Origin: Chloroflexota bacterium
Lineage (GTDB): Bacteria > Chloroflexota > Limnocylindria > Limnocylindrales > CSP1-4
Length of the DNA stretch: 12,241 nt
Direction of reading: 5' to 3'
NCBI GenBank assembly: GCA_003157175.1
Contig: PMIQ01000153.1
Location: 1,762-14,002, forward strand
Numbering within the stretch: position 1 is the first letter of the stretch; each line of letters starts with the position of its first letter. The position numbers and the translations under genes are program-made. The notes beneath the pieces are model-generated. The model was not told where the DNA came from and searched no databases. It worked only from the letters and a program-made list of their open reading frames with translations. Of this stretch, positions 1 through 10,832 are shown one piece after another.

Positions 1-101
1 ACGCGTGGCCGGCGCGCGAACGGCGCGGGACGCGGCCGGCACACTATTGCGTCAATGCGCACAGGACCGCATCATCGAGCCACGCATCTGGAGGAGGCGT
101 C

Positions 102-209
102 TTGGAGCCACCCGCCGTAGCGCCGTCCCTCGCCACCTGTGTCGTGGTGACGGAGATCGCAGCGCGCAGCCCGGGGGACCGCCGACCGACGCTCGGAGCG
201 CGGCCTTGA
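102..209 (+). CDS. possible short upstream ORF (35 codons) overlapping the next start
   Basis: A strong Shine-Dalgarno-like run, GAGGAGG at 91-97, sits 4 nt before a TTG at 102. That TTG opens a 35-codon frame ending in TGA at 207-209. The stop overlaps, as TTGA, a TTG at 206 that is in frame with the downstream membrane protein. The peptide begins MEPPAVAPSLATC and resembles nothing I recognise. It could be a translationally coupled leader peptide, the true N-terminus of the membrane protein separated by a frameshift, or chance. The ribosome binding site is the only real support, so confidence is low. Confidence 0.2.
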   Translation: MEPPAVAPSLATCVVVTEIAARSPGDRRPTLGARP

Positions 210-1258
210 GCGCCGACCCGGCGAGCGGCCGCGCCGCGAGCGATCGTTCCGCGAGCGAGCCGGCCGGCGTGGCTCCGAAACGGCAGTCGACCATCTCGGA
301 GCGCGTGTTCGCGCTGCCGGGTCGGGGCAACCTGATCGACGCACCTACACGCCGCCGGGCCGGCGTCTTCCGCAGGGCCGTGCGCCAGGAGATCGGCCGC
401 CTCCGGGATCCGCGTCGCCTGGTGCTCGTCATCCTGCTCGGGGTCACTTGCGGCCTCGTCCTGGCGGCCCTGTTCGCGCGCGGCGAAGCGGCCGGCGCCG
501 ACGCCCGAGCCTACTGGGCCGCGGGCCGATTGTGGGTGGGCGGCGGCGATCCGTACCACCCGACGGGGCCGTTCATGCCCTACGTGTACACACCGTGGAT
601 GCTGCCGATCTTCGTGCCCTGGTCGTTCCTGCCCTGGGACGTGGCTTGGTTCGTCTGGCGGGGCGCGACCGTTATCGCCCTGCTCTGGTCGGCGCATTGG
701 GCCTACCGGCGGCGGCCGATGACGACGGCGGTCGTGCTGATCCTGCTCTCCTTCCCGATCGCCGCGAACCTGGACACGGGCAACATCAACCTGCCGCTCG
801 CGCTTCTCCTCTTCGGCGCGCAGTTCGCCGGGCCCAGGCTGGCGGGTCTGCTGTGGATGATCGCCACGACCCTGAAGTGGCTGCCGGCGGTCTTCTGGCC
901 GATTCTCACGCCACGCGGCCGCCTGTGGGGCATCATCTGGTTCATCCTGGCAGTCATCCTGACGGTCCTGACCCTGCCCGCCACCCTGGTCCAACTGCAG
1001 GTTCTCTTCGGGTTCCCGCGGCCGGCGAGAGTCGACTACTTCGTCTTCGCCTGGGCCCTCGTGCCGTGGGCCTACCTGCATCCTGAAGGCTTCCGCTGGC
1101 TGATGCCGTCGGAATGGCCCGGCATCGCCCGAACCGTCGTTTCGGGGGCGGCCGTCTGGCGGATCCACTGGCGACGCAGCCCCGAGCGAACGGCCGAGAC
1201 TCTGGGACGGATGATGCGCTCTCGCGTTCGAATCTTCCTGGGCCTCGGCGGCGCATAG
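206..1258 (+). CDS. GT87/DUF2029-like polytopic membrane glycosyltransferase
   Basis: Predicted integral-membrane glycosyltransferase of the GT87/DUF2029 type, whose known members use polyprenyl-phosphate-linked sugars at the outer face of the membrane. Numbered from TTG 206 (350 aa), about eight hydrophobic segments are visible, near residues 71-90, 129-150, 153-166, 172-188, 194-208, 213-232, 240-260 and 277-292. After the first segment comes the family-like loop GADARAYW followed by GGDPYHP; later come TGNINLPLALLL and a KWLP motif, both typical of this superfamily. The start is uncertain. The frame is open back to GTG at position 5, but the first ~200 nt look non-coding (arginine-rich, unstructured). 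TTG 206 has GGAG 7 nt upstream; GTG 269 and GTG 305 are alternatives that keep every membrane segment. The protein is at the short end for GT87. The substrate cannot be told. Downstream is an HD-GYP regulator on the same strand, with no evident functional link. Confidence 0.7.
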   Translation: MSADPASGRAASDRSASEPAGVAPKRQSTISERVFALPGRGNLIDAPTRRRAGVFRRAVRQEIGRLRDPRRLVLVILLGVTCGLVLAALFARGEAAGADARAYWAAGRLWVGGGDPYHPTGPFMPYVYTPWMLPIFVPWSFLPWDVAWFVWRGATVIALLWSAHWAYRRRPMTTAVVLILLSFPIAANLDTGNINLPLALLLFGAQFAGPRLAGLLWMIATTLKWLPAVFWPILTPRGRLWGIIWFILAVILTVLTLPATLVQLQVLFGFPRPARVDYFVFAWALVPWAYLHPEGFRWLMPSEWPGIARTVVSGAAVWRIHWRRSPERTAETLGRMMRSRVRIFLGLGGA

Positions 1259-1262
1259 CCTC

Positions 1263-1365
1263 CCGGCTAGTACCGCGGCCGAGCCGCCCCGGCTGGTACC
1301 GCGGCCGTTCCGTTGCGCCTGGTTCAACCCGCCGCTTCGCGGCTGGTTCGGGCCCTACCCTGGAC
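1263..1365 (+). repeat. imperfect ~26-bp tandem repeats in the GT87-HD-GYP gap
   Basis: Two 19-nt copies at 1263-1281 and 1289-1307 share 18 of 19 bases (CCGGCTRGTACCGCGGCCG) and are offset by exactly 26 bp. Two weaker copies around the shared CTGGT core follow, near 1315 and 1340, with offsets of about 26 and 24 bp. The fourth copy runs into the likely -10 box of the next gene. Short hairpins also form inside the block, for example GCCGC-TTC-GCGGC at 1331-1343. This could be a regulator-binding array or a decayed minisatellite. Confidence 0.6.
1356..1361 (+). promoter_or_regulatory. candidate -10 box for a leaderless HD-GYP transcript
   Basis: TACCCT fits the TANNNT pattern and ends 7 nt before the GTG at 1369. 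That GTG has no recognisable Shine-Dalgarno sequence. This spacing places the transcription start at or next to the start codon, as in leaderless mRNAs common in Actinomycetota and Deinococcota. No convincing -35 element is visible. Support is positional only. Confidence 0.35.
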
Positions 1366-1368
1366 ACC

Positions 1369-2373
1369 GTGTCTCCCCTCGATCAGCTGCATGCGAGCTG
1401 GCCCGCCACGATCCTCGTCGCCGACGACGAGGTCCTCGTGCGAAGCGTCCTCCGGCGTGCCCTGGAAGGGGCCGGCTACCGCGTCATCGAGGCCGCCACC
1501 GGGGCGCGAGCCGTCGATCTTGGAGAGAGGGAACGCCCGGACCTCTTCATCCTCGACATCTCTATGCCCGACGTTGACGGAGTAGAGATCTGCCGCGCCA
1601 TCAAGAGCGACCCGCTGACTCATCTGACGCCAGTCATCCACATCACCGACCAGGCGCAGCGCCACGAGCGGCTGCGGGCCCTCGAAGCAGGCTCGGACGA
1701 ATTCGTGGCCAAGCCCTTCGACATCGAGGAGCTGCTGATCCGAGTTCGCTCGCTGCTTCGGACGAAGCGACTGACCGACCACCTGGTCAGCGACGAAGCG
1801 GTCCTGCTCTCGCTGTCTCGAACGGTCGAGGCCCGCGACAACTACACCGAAAAGCACCTGTACCGGGTGGCCGACCGCTCCGTCGAGGTTGCCCGCCGCA
1901 TGGGCATGACCGAGCGCGAGATCGAGAGCATCCGTCTCGGCGGCCTCTATCACGACCTCGGCAAGATCGCCGTCCCCGACAGGGTCCTGCACAAGCCCGC
2001 CTCCCTGGATCGGGCGGAGTATGCCCTCATCAAGCGCCATCCGGAGACCGGCGCCGAGATCGTGCGGCCCCTGCGGGCGTTCGGCGGTCCGGAGCCGGCC
2101 ATCCTCCACCACCACGAACGATTCGATGGAACCGGCTACCCGTACGGGCTTCGGGGCGAAGAGATCCCCCTGGCGGCCCGGATCGTCGCTGTCGCCGACT
2201 CCTTCGACGCGATGACGACCGACCGTCCCTACCGCGCGGCCCTCCGCGCCGAGGACGCGTTGCAGCGGCTCGACGACGGCCGCGAGGAGCAGTGGGATCC
2301 GCTGGTCGTGGATGTCTTCGTGACCCAGTATGTCGGCAGCGGCGAGGGTCGCGAGATCCCCGAGGGCTTGTAG
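1369..2373 (+). CDS. response regulator with HD-GYP domain (predicted c-di-GMP phosphodiesterase)
   Basis: Cytoplasmic two-component response regulator of 334 aa, predicted to hydrolyse cyclic di-GMP when switched by its receiver domain. Residues ~13-132 form the receiver: acidic pocket D19/D20 in VADDE, phospho-acceptor D63 in FILDISMPD, T93, and K115 in VAKPF. A short helical linker (~133-150) leads to the HD-GYP domain (~150-330). Metal-site residues are visible: H163, the HD pair H195-D196 in YHDLGKI, H224 in KRHPETG, H248/H249 in HHHERFDGTGYP, and D277 in VAVADSFDAM. The GYP signature is G256-Y257-P258, so all signature motifs are intact and activity is likely. The frame is open further upstream to 1114, but that would run through the neighbouring gene and the repeat block. 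GTG 1369 gives a standard N-terminus directly before the receiver. No partner histidine kinase lies in the window. Confidence 0.93.
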   Translation: MSPLDQLHASWPATILVADDEVLVRSVLRRALEGAGYRVIEAATGARAVDLGERERPDLFILDISMPDVDGVEICRAIKSDPLTHLTPVIHITDQAQRHERLRALEAGSDEFVAKPFDIEELLIRVRSLLRTKRLTDHLVSDEAVLLSLSRTVEARDNYTEKHLYRVADRSVEVARRMGMTEREIESIRLGGLYHDLGKIAVPDRVLHKPASLDRAEYALIKRHPETGAEIVRPLRAFGGPEPAILHHHERFDGTGYPYGLRGEEIPLAARIVAVADSFDAMTTDRPYRAALRAEDALQRLDDGREEQWDPLVVDVFVTQYVGSGEGREIPEGL

Positions 2374-2381
2374 CCGCCCGT

Positions 2382-2660
2382 CTACCTGCGACGGATCTCG
2401 CGCTCGAACTCGGGGAAGTAGCGGGCTATCACCGACAGTCCGAACGAGCTCAGGATCGACTCCTTGGGTTCGCGCGTCAGCAGGAACTCGAAGGAGCGCT
2501 TGACCAGGTTCGTCGGATCGGTCGTCCCGGGCGCGAAGCGGGCCAGCTCGCCCACCGTCACGCCAACCTCGAACTCGCGGCTCGCGCCGTGGTCGGTGAC
2601 GGTCACGGACGCGACCCAGCCGCCATCGACCGCCGAGCATTCGACCGAGATCGCGCTCAT
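2382..2660 (-). CDS. 92-aa conserved-looking protein of unknown function
   Basis: Small soluble protein of 92 aa starting MSAISVEC; I cannot assign a function. Its N-terminal half (~1-40) looks like a strand-rich segment (GGWVASVTVTDHGASREFEVGVTV). This is followed by a helical C-terminal half with the motif LVKRSFEFLLTREPKESIL and the ending FPEFEREIRRR. No signal peptide, membrane helix or cysteine cluster is seen. The start at 2660 was chosen over an in-frame ATG at 2690 because GGAGGAG (2669-2675) lies 8 nt upstream of it. It is the last gene of the lhr-nei cluster, 104 nt after the nei stop, and converges on the HD-GYP gene with only 8 nt between the stop codons and no visible terminator. 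A role in DNA repair would be guilt by association only. Confidence 0.8.
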   Translation of the reverse strand: MSAISVECSAVDGGWVASVTVTDHGASREFEVGVTVGELARFAPGTTDPTNLVKRSFEFLLTREPKESILSSFGLSVIARYFPEFEREIRRR

Positions 2661-2668
2661 CGTGGTGT

Positions 2669-2675
2669 CTCCTCC
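2669..2675 (-). promoter_or_regulatory. strong ribosome binding site that sets the start of the 92-aa gene
   Basis: GGAGGAG on the minus strand, 8 nt before the ATG at 2660. It is one of the best Shine-Dalgarno matches in the window, and it shows that the longer frame starting at 2690 is unlikely to be the real protein. Confidence 0.75.
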
Positions 2676-2732
2676 GAAGTCCGGACCCACCGGTCACGCG
2701 CCGCGGACCGCCGGTCCGACGAGCGTAGTCCA

Positions 2733-2775
2733 AGGTGCGGCCGAGCATCGCAGCAAGCGCACCTCTAGGTGCGGC
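2733..2775. repeat. inverted and direct repeat at the end of truncated nei
   Basis: CGCACCT (2758-2764) and AGGTGCG (2767-2773) form a perfect 7-bp inverted repeat, and the nei stop codon (2765-2767) sits at its centre. A second copy of AGGTGCGGC lies at 2733-2741, giving a direct repeat offset by 34 bp from 2767-2775. A further 6-bp hairpin (CGGACC-gcc-GGTCCG) lies at 2704-2718. None has a T-run, so this does not look like an intrinsic terminator. Such microhomology could mark an old deletion. Confidence 0.55.
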
Positions 2776-3208
2776 GACGGATTGCCTCCGCCACGCTTTC
2801 CTCGCCGAATTGCTCCGCCATCAAGTCCGGGCCCAGAGCGGCGAGCACCGGATGGGACGCCTCGGCCCGAACGTCGAACAGCTCGACCGTCGGGGCGTCG
2901 AAACAGACGGCAACCGCGCCCTCCACGCCAAGGGCGATGCGAGCGTGGCCGGCGGGACGCCGCCAGCGTTCGCCGGGAGCGTAGCGATGCCACGACCCGT
3001 GCATGCCCAGATGGGTGCGGAGCTCCAGCCCGGAATCGAAGCGGATCAGGAGTTGCTTGCGGCGCGACTCGACCGACTCCACCGTCGCACCGATGAGGCA
3101 CTCCGCCCGGGGCCCGGGCTGACGCGCGGAGGCGGACACGATCCTGCGGCCGACGACGTGCGGGCGAAGAGCCGCCGCCGTCCGGTAGAGAGTGTCGCCT
3201 TCGGGCAT
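2765..3208 (-). CDS. nei: truncated Fpg/Nei-family DNA glycosylase (N-terminal domain only)
   Basis: Clear N-terminal domain of a Nei/Fpg bifunctional DNA glycosylase/AP lyase, which excises oxidised bases. It starts MPEGDTLYRT: P2 would be the Schiff-base nucleophile once Met is removed, and E3 the catalytic acid. K51 in SRRKQLLIRF is the conserved beta-hairpin lysine; SGLELRTHLGMHGSWHRY and APGERWRRP are typical of actinobacterial Nei proteins. The protein ends at residue 147 (EAIRRRT), whereas family members are ~260-290 aa. The helix-two-turn-helix domain (GIGNxYxxE motif) and the C-terminal zinc finger are missing. Reading past the TAG, or in the other frames down to 2400, does not recover them. 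The ATG lies 15 nt after the lhr stop, so it is likely co-transcribed and translationally coupled with lhr. The lhr-nei pairing matches Rv3296-Rv3297 of Mycobacterium tuberculosis. As written it probably cannot bind damaged DNA normally, so it may be a decaying gene. Confidence 0.85.
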   Translation of the reverse strand: MPEGDTLYRTAAALRPHVVGRRIVSASARQPGPRAECLIGATVESVESRRKQLLIRFDSGLELRTHLGMHGSWHRYAPGERWRRPAGHARIALGVEGAVAVCFDAPTVELFDVRAEASHPVLAALGPDLMAEQFGEESVAEAIRRRT

Positions 3209-3223
3209 CGGCGCAACGCCAGG

Positions 3224-8005
<4,782 letters not shown>

Positions 8006-8014
8006 GAGACGGCC

Positions 8015-8020
8015 AGTATA
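8015..8020 (-). promoter_or_regulatory. lhr: candidate -10 box of lhr
   Basis: TATACT on the minus strand ends 9 nt before the lhr GTG. No Shine-Dalgarno sequence lies between them, so the transcript would be leaderless or nearly so. The -35 region 17 bp further up (TGGTCT) is a poor match. The lhr-LCP gap (8006-8159) shows no other convincing element and no T-tailed hairpin behind the LCP gene. Confidence 0.4.
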
Positions 8021-8159
8021 GGCGTGGGCCGGCCATTAGACCATCCGTTCTGATGACAGGATGGCAGCCGGCGGGCCGGACTTCTCTCCCTGCCAACTCA
8101 CAGTGGAAAGGTGCTGACCCTGGGATACCTCGGCCGTCTTATGCGGCGCCGGCACTTGC

Positions 8160-9773
8160 TTAGCAGCTGAGGCCGCCACCGCTATTTCCACCGCTGATCC
8201 CGGCCGGCACGCTGTTCAGGCCGCCGGCCACGATGCTGTGGATCTTGTTGAGCGAGGCCTGGTCGAGCATGTCGGACGCCGCGCCGGTGGTGGTCGGGTC
8301 GAGACTGAAGTCGGCGGTGTTGCTCGTGCCAACCTTCGCCGCCAGAGCCGCAATCGTCGGCGCGTCGGACTCGGGCAGGTTGGTCCAGATCGACCCGCCC
8401 AGAGCGTTCAGGATGGCAGGGACCTGCGGAAGCAGAGCGCACGGGTCGATCTCATCCCGGACCGCCCGCAGGACCAGCTGCTGGCGCTTCATGCGGTAGT
8501 AGTCCGAGTCGTAGCCGATGACGTGCCGCAGGCGGGCGTACTCCAGCGCCACCGTTCCGTTCATGACCTGCTGGCCGGCCTTTATGTCGATGTTGTAGAC
8601 GTCCCTGCCGCCGTTGGCAGGTTCGTAACCGAAACGCTTGTCCTGCTTGACTTCGTAGGGGACGTTGATGCTCAGGCCATGCGGGGCAAGGGCGTTGATG
8701 AGCGTGACGAAACCGGGCAGGTTGATGACGACCGCACCGTCGACCTGGACGTTGGCGAGCTCGCTCACCGCGCCCTGGAGAGCTCCCAGCCCACGCAGGA
8801 ACTTGGCCGTGGTGCTGCTGCCTGTGCCGTATTGCGAGTACCAGGAAGGATGAACGTTCGCCGCCTCATTCCACAGATAGTCGATCAGGAAGTTGGCGTT
8901 GAGCTGGCCCGGGCCGGCGCCGAAGCAATGGCAGGCGTAGTGCTTCGCCGAAGCGGGTGGCAGCGGGACATTGATCAGGTTGCGCGGAATGCCGTACATG
9001 GCCGCCCGCCCGGTCGCCAGGTCGACCTGTAGCAGGATCATCGAGTCGGGGCGCAGGCCGTAGTAGCGGCTGCCGCCCGGACCGGCGTCGATGCCTATCA
9101 GGAGCACGTTGAGCTGGCCGTCGGCGGCCCAATCTGTGGCGGTCCCGGTGAAGTTGGGCAGGCCCCCGAGCGAGTAGACCACGGGCGCCTTGGTGGCGAG
9201 TGGCGAGCCGGAGGCCCCGACCGAGCCGGACGCGGTCGGATCGGGCGGCAGCGTGTCGATGGCGTTGTCGTCCGGCGGCATCGAGGAGCTGGGCGGAGGC
9301 GTGCCGTTGTCCCCGATGAAGACCGGCGCCGGCGCGAAGATGTCAGAAAGCGCGTTGACGCCCGAATATGTCACGGAGGCCGCTCCACCGTAGAAGACCG
9401 ACGTCGCCAGCACCATGCCGATCATCACCGGTCCGGCGAATCGGGCGTGGGTTGGGGCCTTCACGATGCCGCGCAGCGACCCACCCGCCAGCCTGAAGGC
9501 GTCGACCACCACGAAGCCGTGACAAACGAGCAGGCCGAGCAGCACGAGCGTGAGGCTGGTCAGCCATGCGGTCGAGCCGGTCGCCGCGAACAGGAGACCG
9601 TGGTGGTCGAAGACGACAACCAGGAGGGCCGCCGCAATGACGGCGATCCAGGGAATCGCCACGATCAGGCCGCGTCTCGGGCACCCGACGTAGGCGTGGC
9701 CGAGGCCGGGTATCAGGCTCAGGATCGCCGCCACGGCTGGCGAATAGGAGCGCTCGGGCGGCTTGGGCTGCAT
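8160..9773 (-). CDS. LytR-CpsA-Psr (LCP) family protein with N-terminal membrane domain
   Basis: Membrane-anchored LCP protein of 537 aa. The family transfers lipid-linked glycopolymers (teichoic acids, arabinogalactan, capsule) onto peptidoglycan outside the membrane. Residues 12-132 hold about four hydrophobic segments with the loop SLIPGLGHAYVGCPRRGL, resembling small 'TM2/PGLGxxYxG' membrane domains; a usual LCP protein has a single N-terminal helix. A Pro/Ser-rich linker (~150-200) leads to the LCP domain (~218-440): LNVLLIGIDAG, RPDSMILLQVD (R241, D243), GIPRNL (R264), EYARLRH (R414, R416) and YYRMKRQQ (R427, R430) match the phosphate-binding arginine/aspartate core. The usual PRD loop is PRN here. 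The C-terminus is Gly/Ser-rich and ends in cysteine. ATG 9773 was chosen because GAGAGG (9783-9788) precedes it by 9 nt; the frame stays open to 9893 but without family-like sequence. It stands alone, with doxX upstream and lhr downstream. Confidence 0.92.
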   Translation of the reverse strand: MQPKPPERSYSPAVAAILSLIPGLGHAYVGCPRRGLIVAIPWIAVIAAALLVVVFDHHGLLFAATGSTAWLTSLTLVLLGLLVCHGFVVVDAFRLAGGSLRGIVKAPTHARFAGPVMIGMVLATSVFYGGAASVTYSGVNALSDIFAPAPVFIGDNGTPPPSSSMPPDDNAIDTLPPDPTASGSVGASGSPLATKAPVVYSLGGLPNFTGTATDWAADGQLNVLLIGIDAGPGGSRYYGLRPDSMILLQVDLATGRAAMYGIPRNLINVPLPPASAKHYACHCFGAGPGQLNANFLIDYLWNEAANVHPSWYSQYGTGSSTTAKFLRGLGALQGAVSELANVQVDGAVVINLPGFVTLINALAPHGLSINVPYEVKQDKRFGYEPANGGRDVYNIDIKAGQQVMNGTVALEYARLRHVIGYDSDYYRMKRQQLVLRAVRDEIDPCALLPQVPAILNALGGSIWTNLPESDAPTIAALAAKVGTSNTADFSLDPTTTGAASDMLDQASLNKIHSIVAGGLNSVPAGISGGNSGGGLSC

Positions 9774-9977
9774 CGTTTGGAGCCTCTCTTTGCCGGTCGA
9801 AAGGGGTGTCCGGGTCAAGTCAGCCCTCCGTGCCTGTCGATAATGCACGATTCCGTCGGCAGACGTCGTTCGGCCTGAGACGGCCGTGCCCACGGACGTG
9901 TTACAAAACGCGGTACTCGTCTCGAAGACACGCGGGACCCGGCCGCGGTGGTCGCTCGCCGGACCGGCTCAGCCAAC

Positions 9978-10055
9978 CGCGGCCTCCCGCCCGATGGCCT
10001 GACAGCGCCGCCGAGCGGCCCGGCGAAAGAAGCCGGGCCGCGACCTCCCGCCCGA
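9978..10055. repeat. 17-bp direct repeat flanking a perfect 10-bp hairpin
   Basis: CGCGGCCTCCCGCCCGA at 9978-9994 and CGCGACCTCCCGCCCGA at 10039-10055 are 16/17 identical, offset by 61 bp. Between them lies a perfect 10-bp stem, GCGGCCCGGC (10015-10024) with GCCGGGCCGC (10032-10041), around the 7-nt loop GAAAGAA. There is no T-run on either side, so it is not a standard terminator. It might be a structured RNA element, a back-up transcription stop, or a small repeat family. Confidence 0.6.
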
Positions 10056-10069
10056 AGCGGCCCGACCTG

Positions 10070-10105
10070 GGCAAACAGAAACGGCGGGCCGCCGGGCCCG
10101 CCGTT
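10070..10105 (-). terminator. intrinsic terminator behind doxX
   Basis: Read on the minus strand, a perfect 10-bp stem (AACGGCGGGC with GCCCGCCGTT; 10096-10105 and 10080-10089) closes a 6-nt loop and is followed by the T-rich tail TTTCTGTTTG. It lies about 73 nt after the doxX stop in the right orientation. The plus-strand side has no T-run, so it serves doxX only. Confidence 0.8.
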
Positions 10106-10177
10106 CCAGATGCAGGGAGGAGAGTGCGACGGGTGCTCCCCGCGCTGAGTTTTCGGTGGAACAGTCCTCCGGGTCGA

Positions 10178-10684
10178 TTACCCGAGGGCGTACTTGACGA
10201 CCGGGATCCGTTGCGTGATGGCGAGCTTCTCGACCACGGAGTCGAGAGCGTAGGCACCCGCGCCGACGAAGGCGATCGTGCCGGCGATGACGCCGTACAT
10301 GAACTGCTCGTTGAACGGGCCGGTCGCGAAGCTCCAGTTGGCCACGAAGAAGAGGGCCATCATCACGGCGCCGCAGATCCCGGCGAAGCGGGTCGCAAGG
10401 CCGAGGATCAGCGCGATGCCGACCGCGCACTCGCCGAAGACAACGAGTGTGTCTATGACGGACATCAGGCTCGCGTTACCGGCGAGAGAGGCCCAGAAGG
10501 GATGCGTCGGGTTGACGACGCCGGTGCTGCCCAGCCACGCTCCGCCCGTGGCGCCCTTCAGGAAGCCGGCCGCCGTGAATGGCGTGCCGCCTGCCAGCAT
10601 GAAGAACTTGTCGAGGCCGGCAAACAGGAACCCGCCGCCCACGACGACCCGGAGAAAGAAGATCCCGCGACTGGTGCGATCCAT
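10178..10684 (-). CDS. DoxX-family integral membrane protein
   Basis: Four-helix membrane protein of 168 aa in the DoxX/DoxD-like superfamily (the small subunit of archaeal thiosulfate:quinone oxidoreductase gives the family its name). Hydrophobic segments lie near residues 7-28, 72-96, 99-117 and 128-148. The N-terminal helix contains the family-like RVVVGGGFLFAGLDKFF; the second carries FGECAVGIALILGLATRFAG, the most conserved DoxX signature (G-E plus GLATR), and the third MALFFVANW. The extended loop after helix 1 (residues ~30-70) is typical of DoxD-like members. In mycobacteria a DoxX protein works with superoxide dismutase in thiol redox control, but no such partner is here, so its role is open. 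The ATG at 10684 has AAGGAG 5 nt upstream. It is monocistronic: a terminator follows and an AT-rich repeat region precedes it. Confidence 0.9.
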   Translation of the reverse strand: MDRTSRGIFFLRVVVGGGFLFAGLDKFFMLAGGTPFTAAGFLKGATGGAWLGSTGVVNPTHPFWASLAGNASLMSVIDTLVVFGECAVGIALILGLATRFAGICGAVMMALFFVANWSFATGPFNEQFMYGVIAGTIAFVGAGAYALDSVVEKLAITQRIPVVKYALG

Positions 10685-10751
10685 CGCTGCTCCTTACACC
10701 TTTCGATGATGTCGGCCTGCCGCCCACCCTGGGCTGCCGGCCTGTTCGTTG

Positions 10752-10768
10752 TCGATAGATCGAATATA
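10752..10768 (-). promoter_or_regulatory. candidate doxX promoter -10 box and adjoining inverted repeat
   Basis: TATATT on the minus strand (10763-10768) lies 78 nt upstream of the doxX ATG. Immediately downstream, sharing a base with it, is the inverted repeat TCGAT-AG-ATCGA (10752-10763), which could be an operator. No good -35 hexamer is found 16-18 bp upstream. Support is composition and position only. Confidence 0.3.
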
Positions 10769-10832
10769 GAGGGCCTTACTGTTTGGCTAGGGTGCCGAAT
10801 GTCCCAAAGAGCCAGTCCGGTCGGACCTTTCT

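Larger units (their letters stand above)
9774..10177. other. 404-bp gap between LCP gene and doxX
   Basis: No convincing gene is present on either strand. The LCP-proximal part (about 9774-9960) should hold the LCP promoter. The best -10-like match on the minus strand is CATTAT near 9838-9843, without a good -35. The doxX-proximal part holds a T-tailed terminator and a second perfect hairpin flanked by a 17-bp direct repeat, both listed separately. Confidence 0.6.

Noticed and set aside
5..205. N-terminal extension of the GT87-like frame back to GTG 5
   Set aside because: Arg-rich, unstructured residues with no similarity to the family; the frame is open probably because of base composition. 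A later start fits better.
44..1327. 427-codon minus-strand frame antisense to the GT87-like gene
   Set aside because: Highly charged, low-complexity translation typical of a shadow frame. The plus strand has clear membrane segments and family motifs.
1324..2748. 474-codon minus-strand frame antisense to the HD-GYP gene
   Set aside because: It lies opposite a clear receiver/HD-GYP gene and partly over the 92-aa gene. It is low-complexity (Arg/Gly/Asp) with no ribosome binding site or recognisable domain.
9447..9878. 143-codon plus-strand frame opposite the LCP N-terminus
   Set aside because: The minus-strand LCP frame has clear membrane helices and a ribosome binding site; this one is low-complexity.
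10015..10105. Possible c-di-GMP riboswitch (GGGCAAAC and GAAA near hairpins, with a c-di-GMP enzyme in the window)
   Set aside because: The order and spacing of the GEMM core (GGACGCAAAGCC) are absent. The segment lies behind doxX rather than in a 5' leader, and the hairpin is better explained as a terminator.
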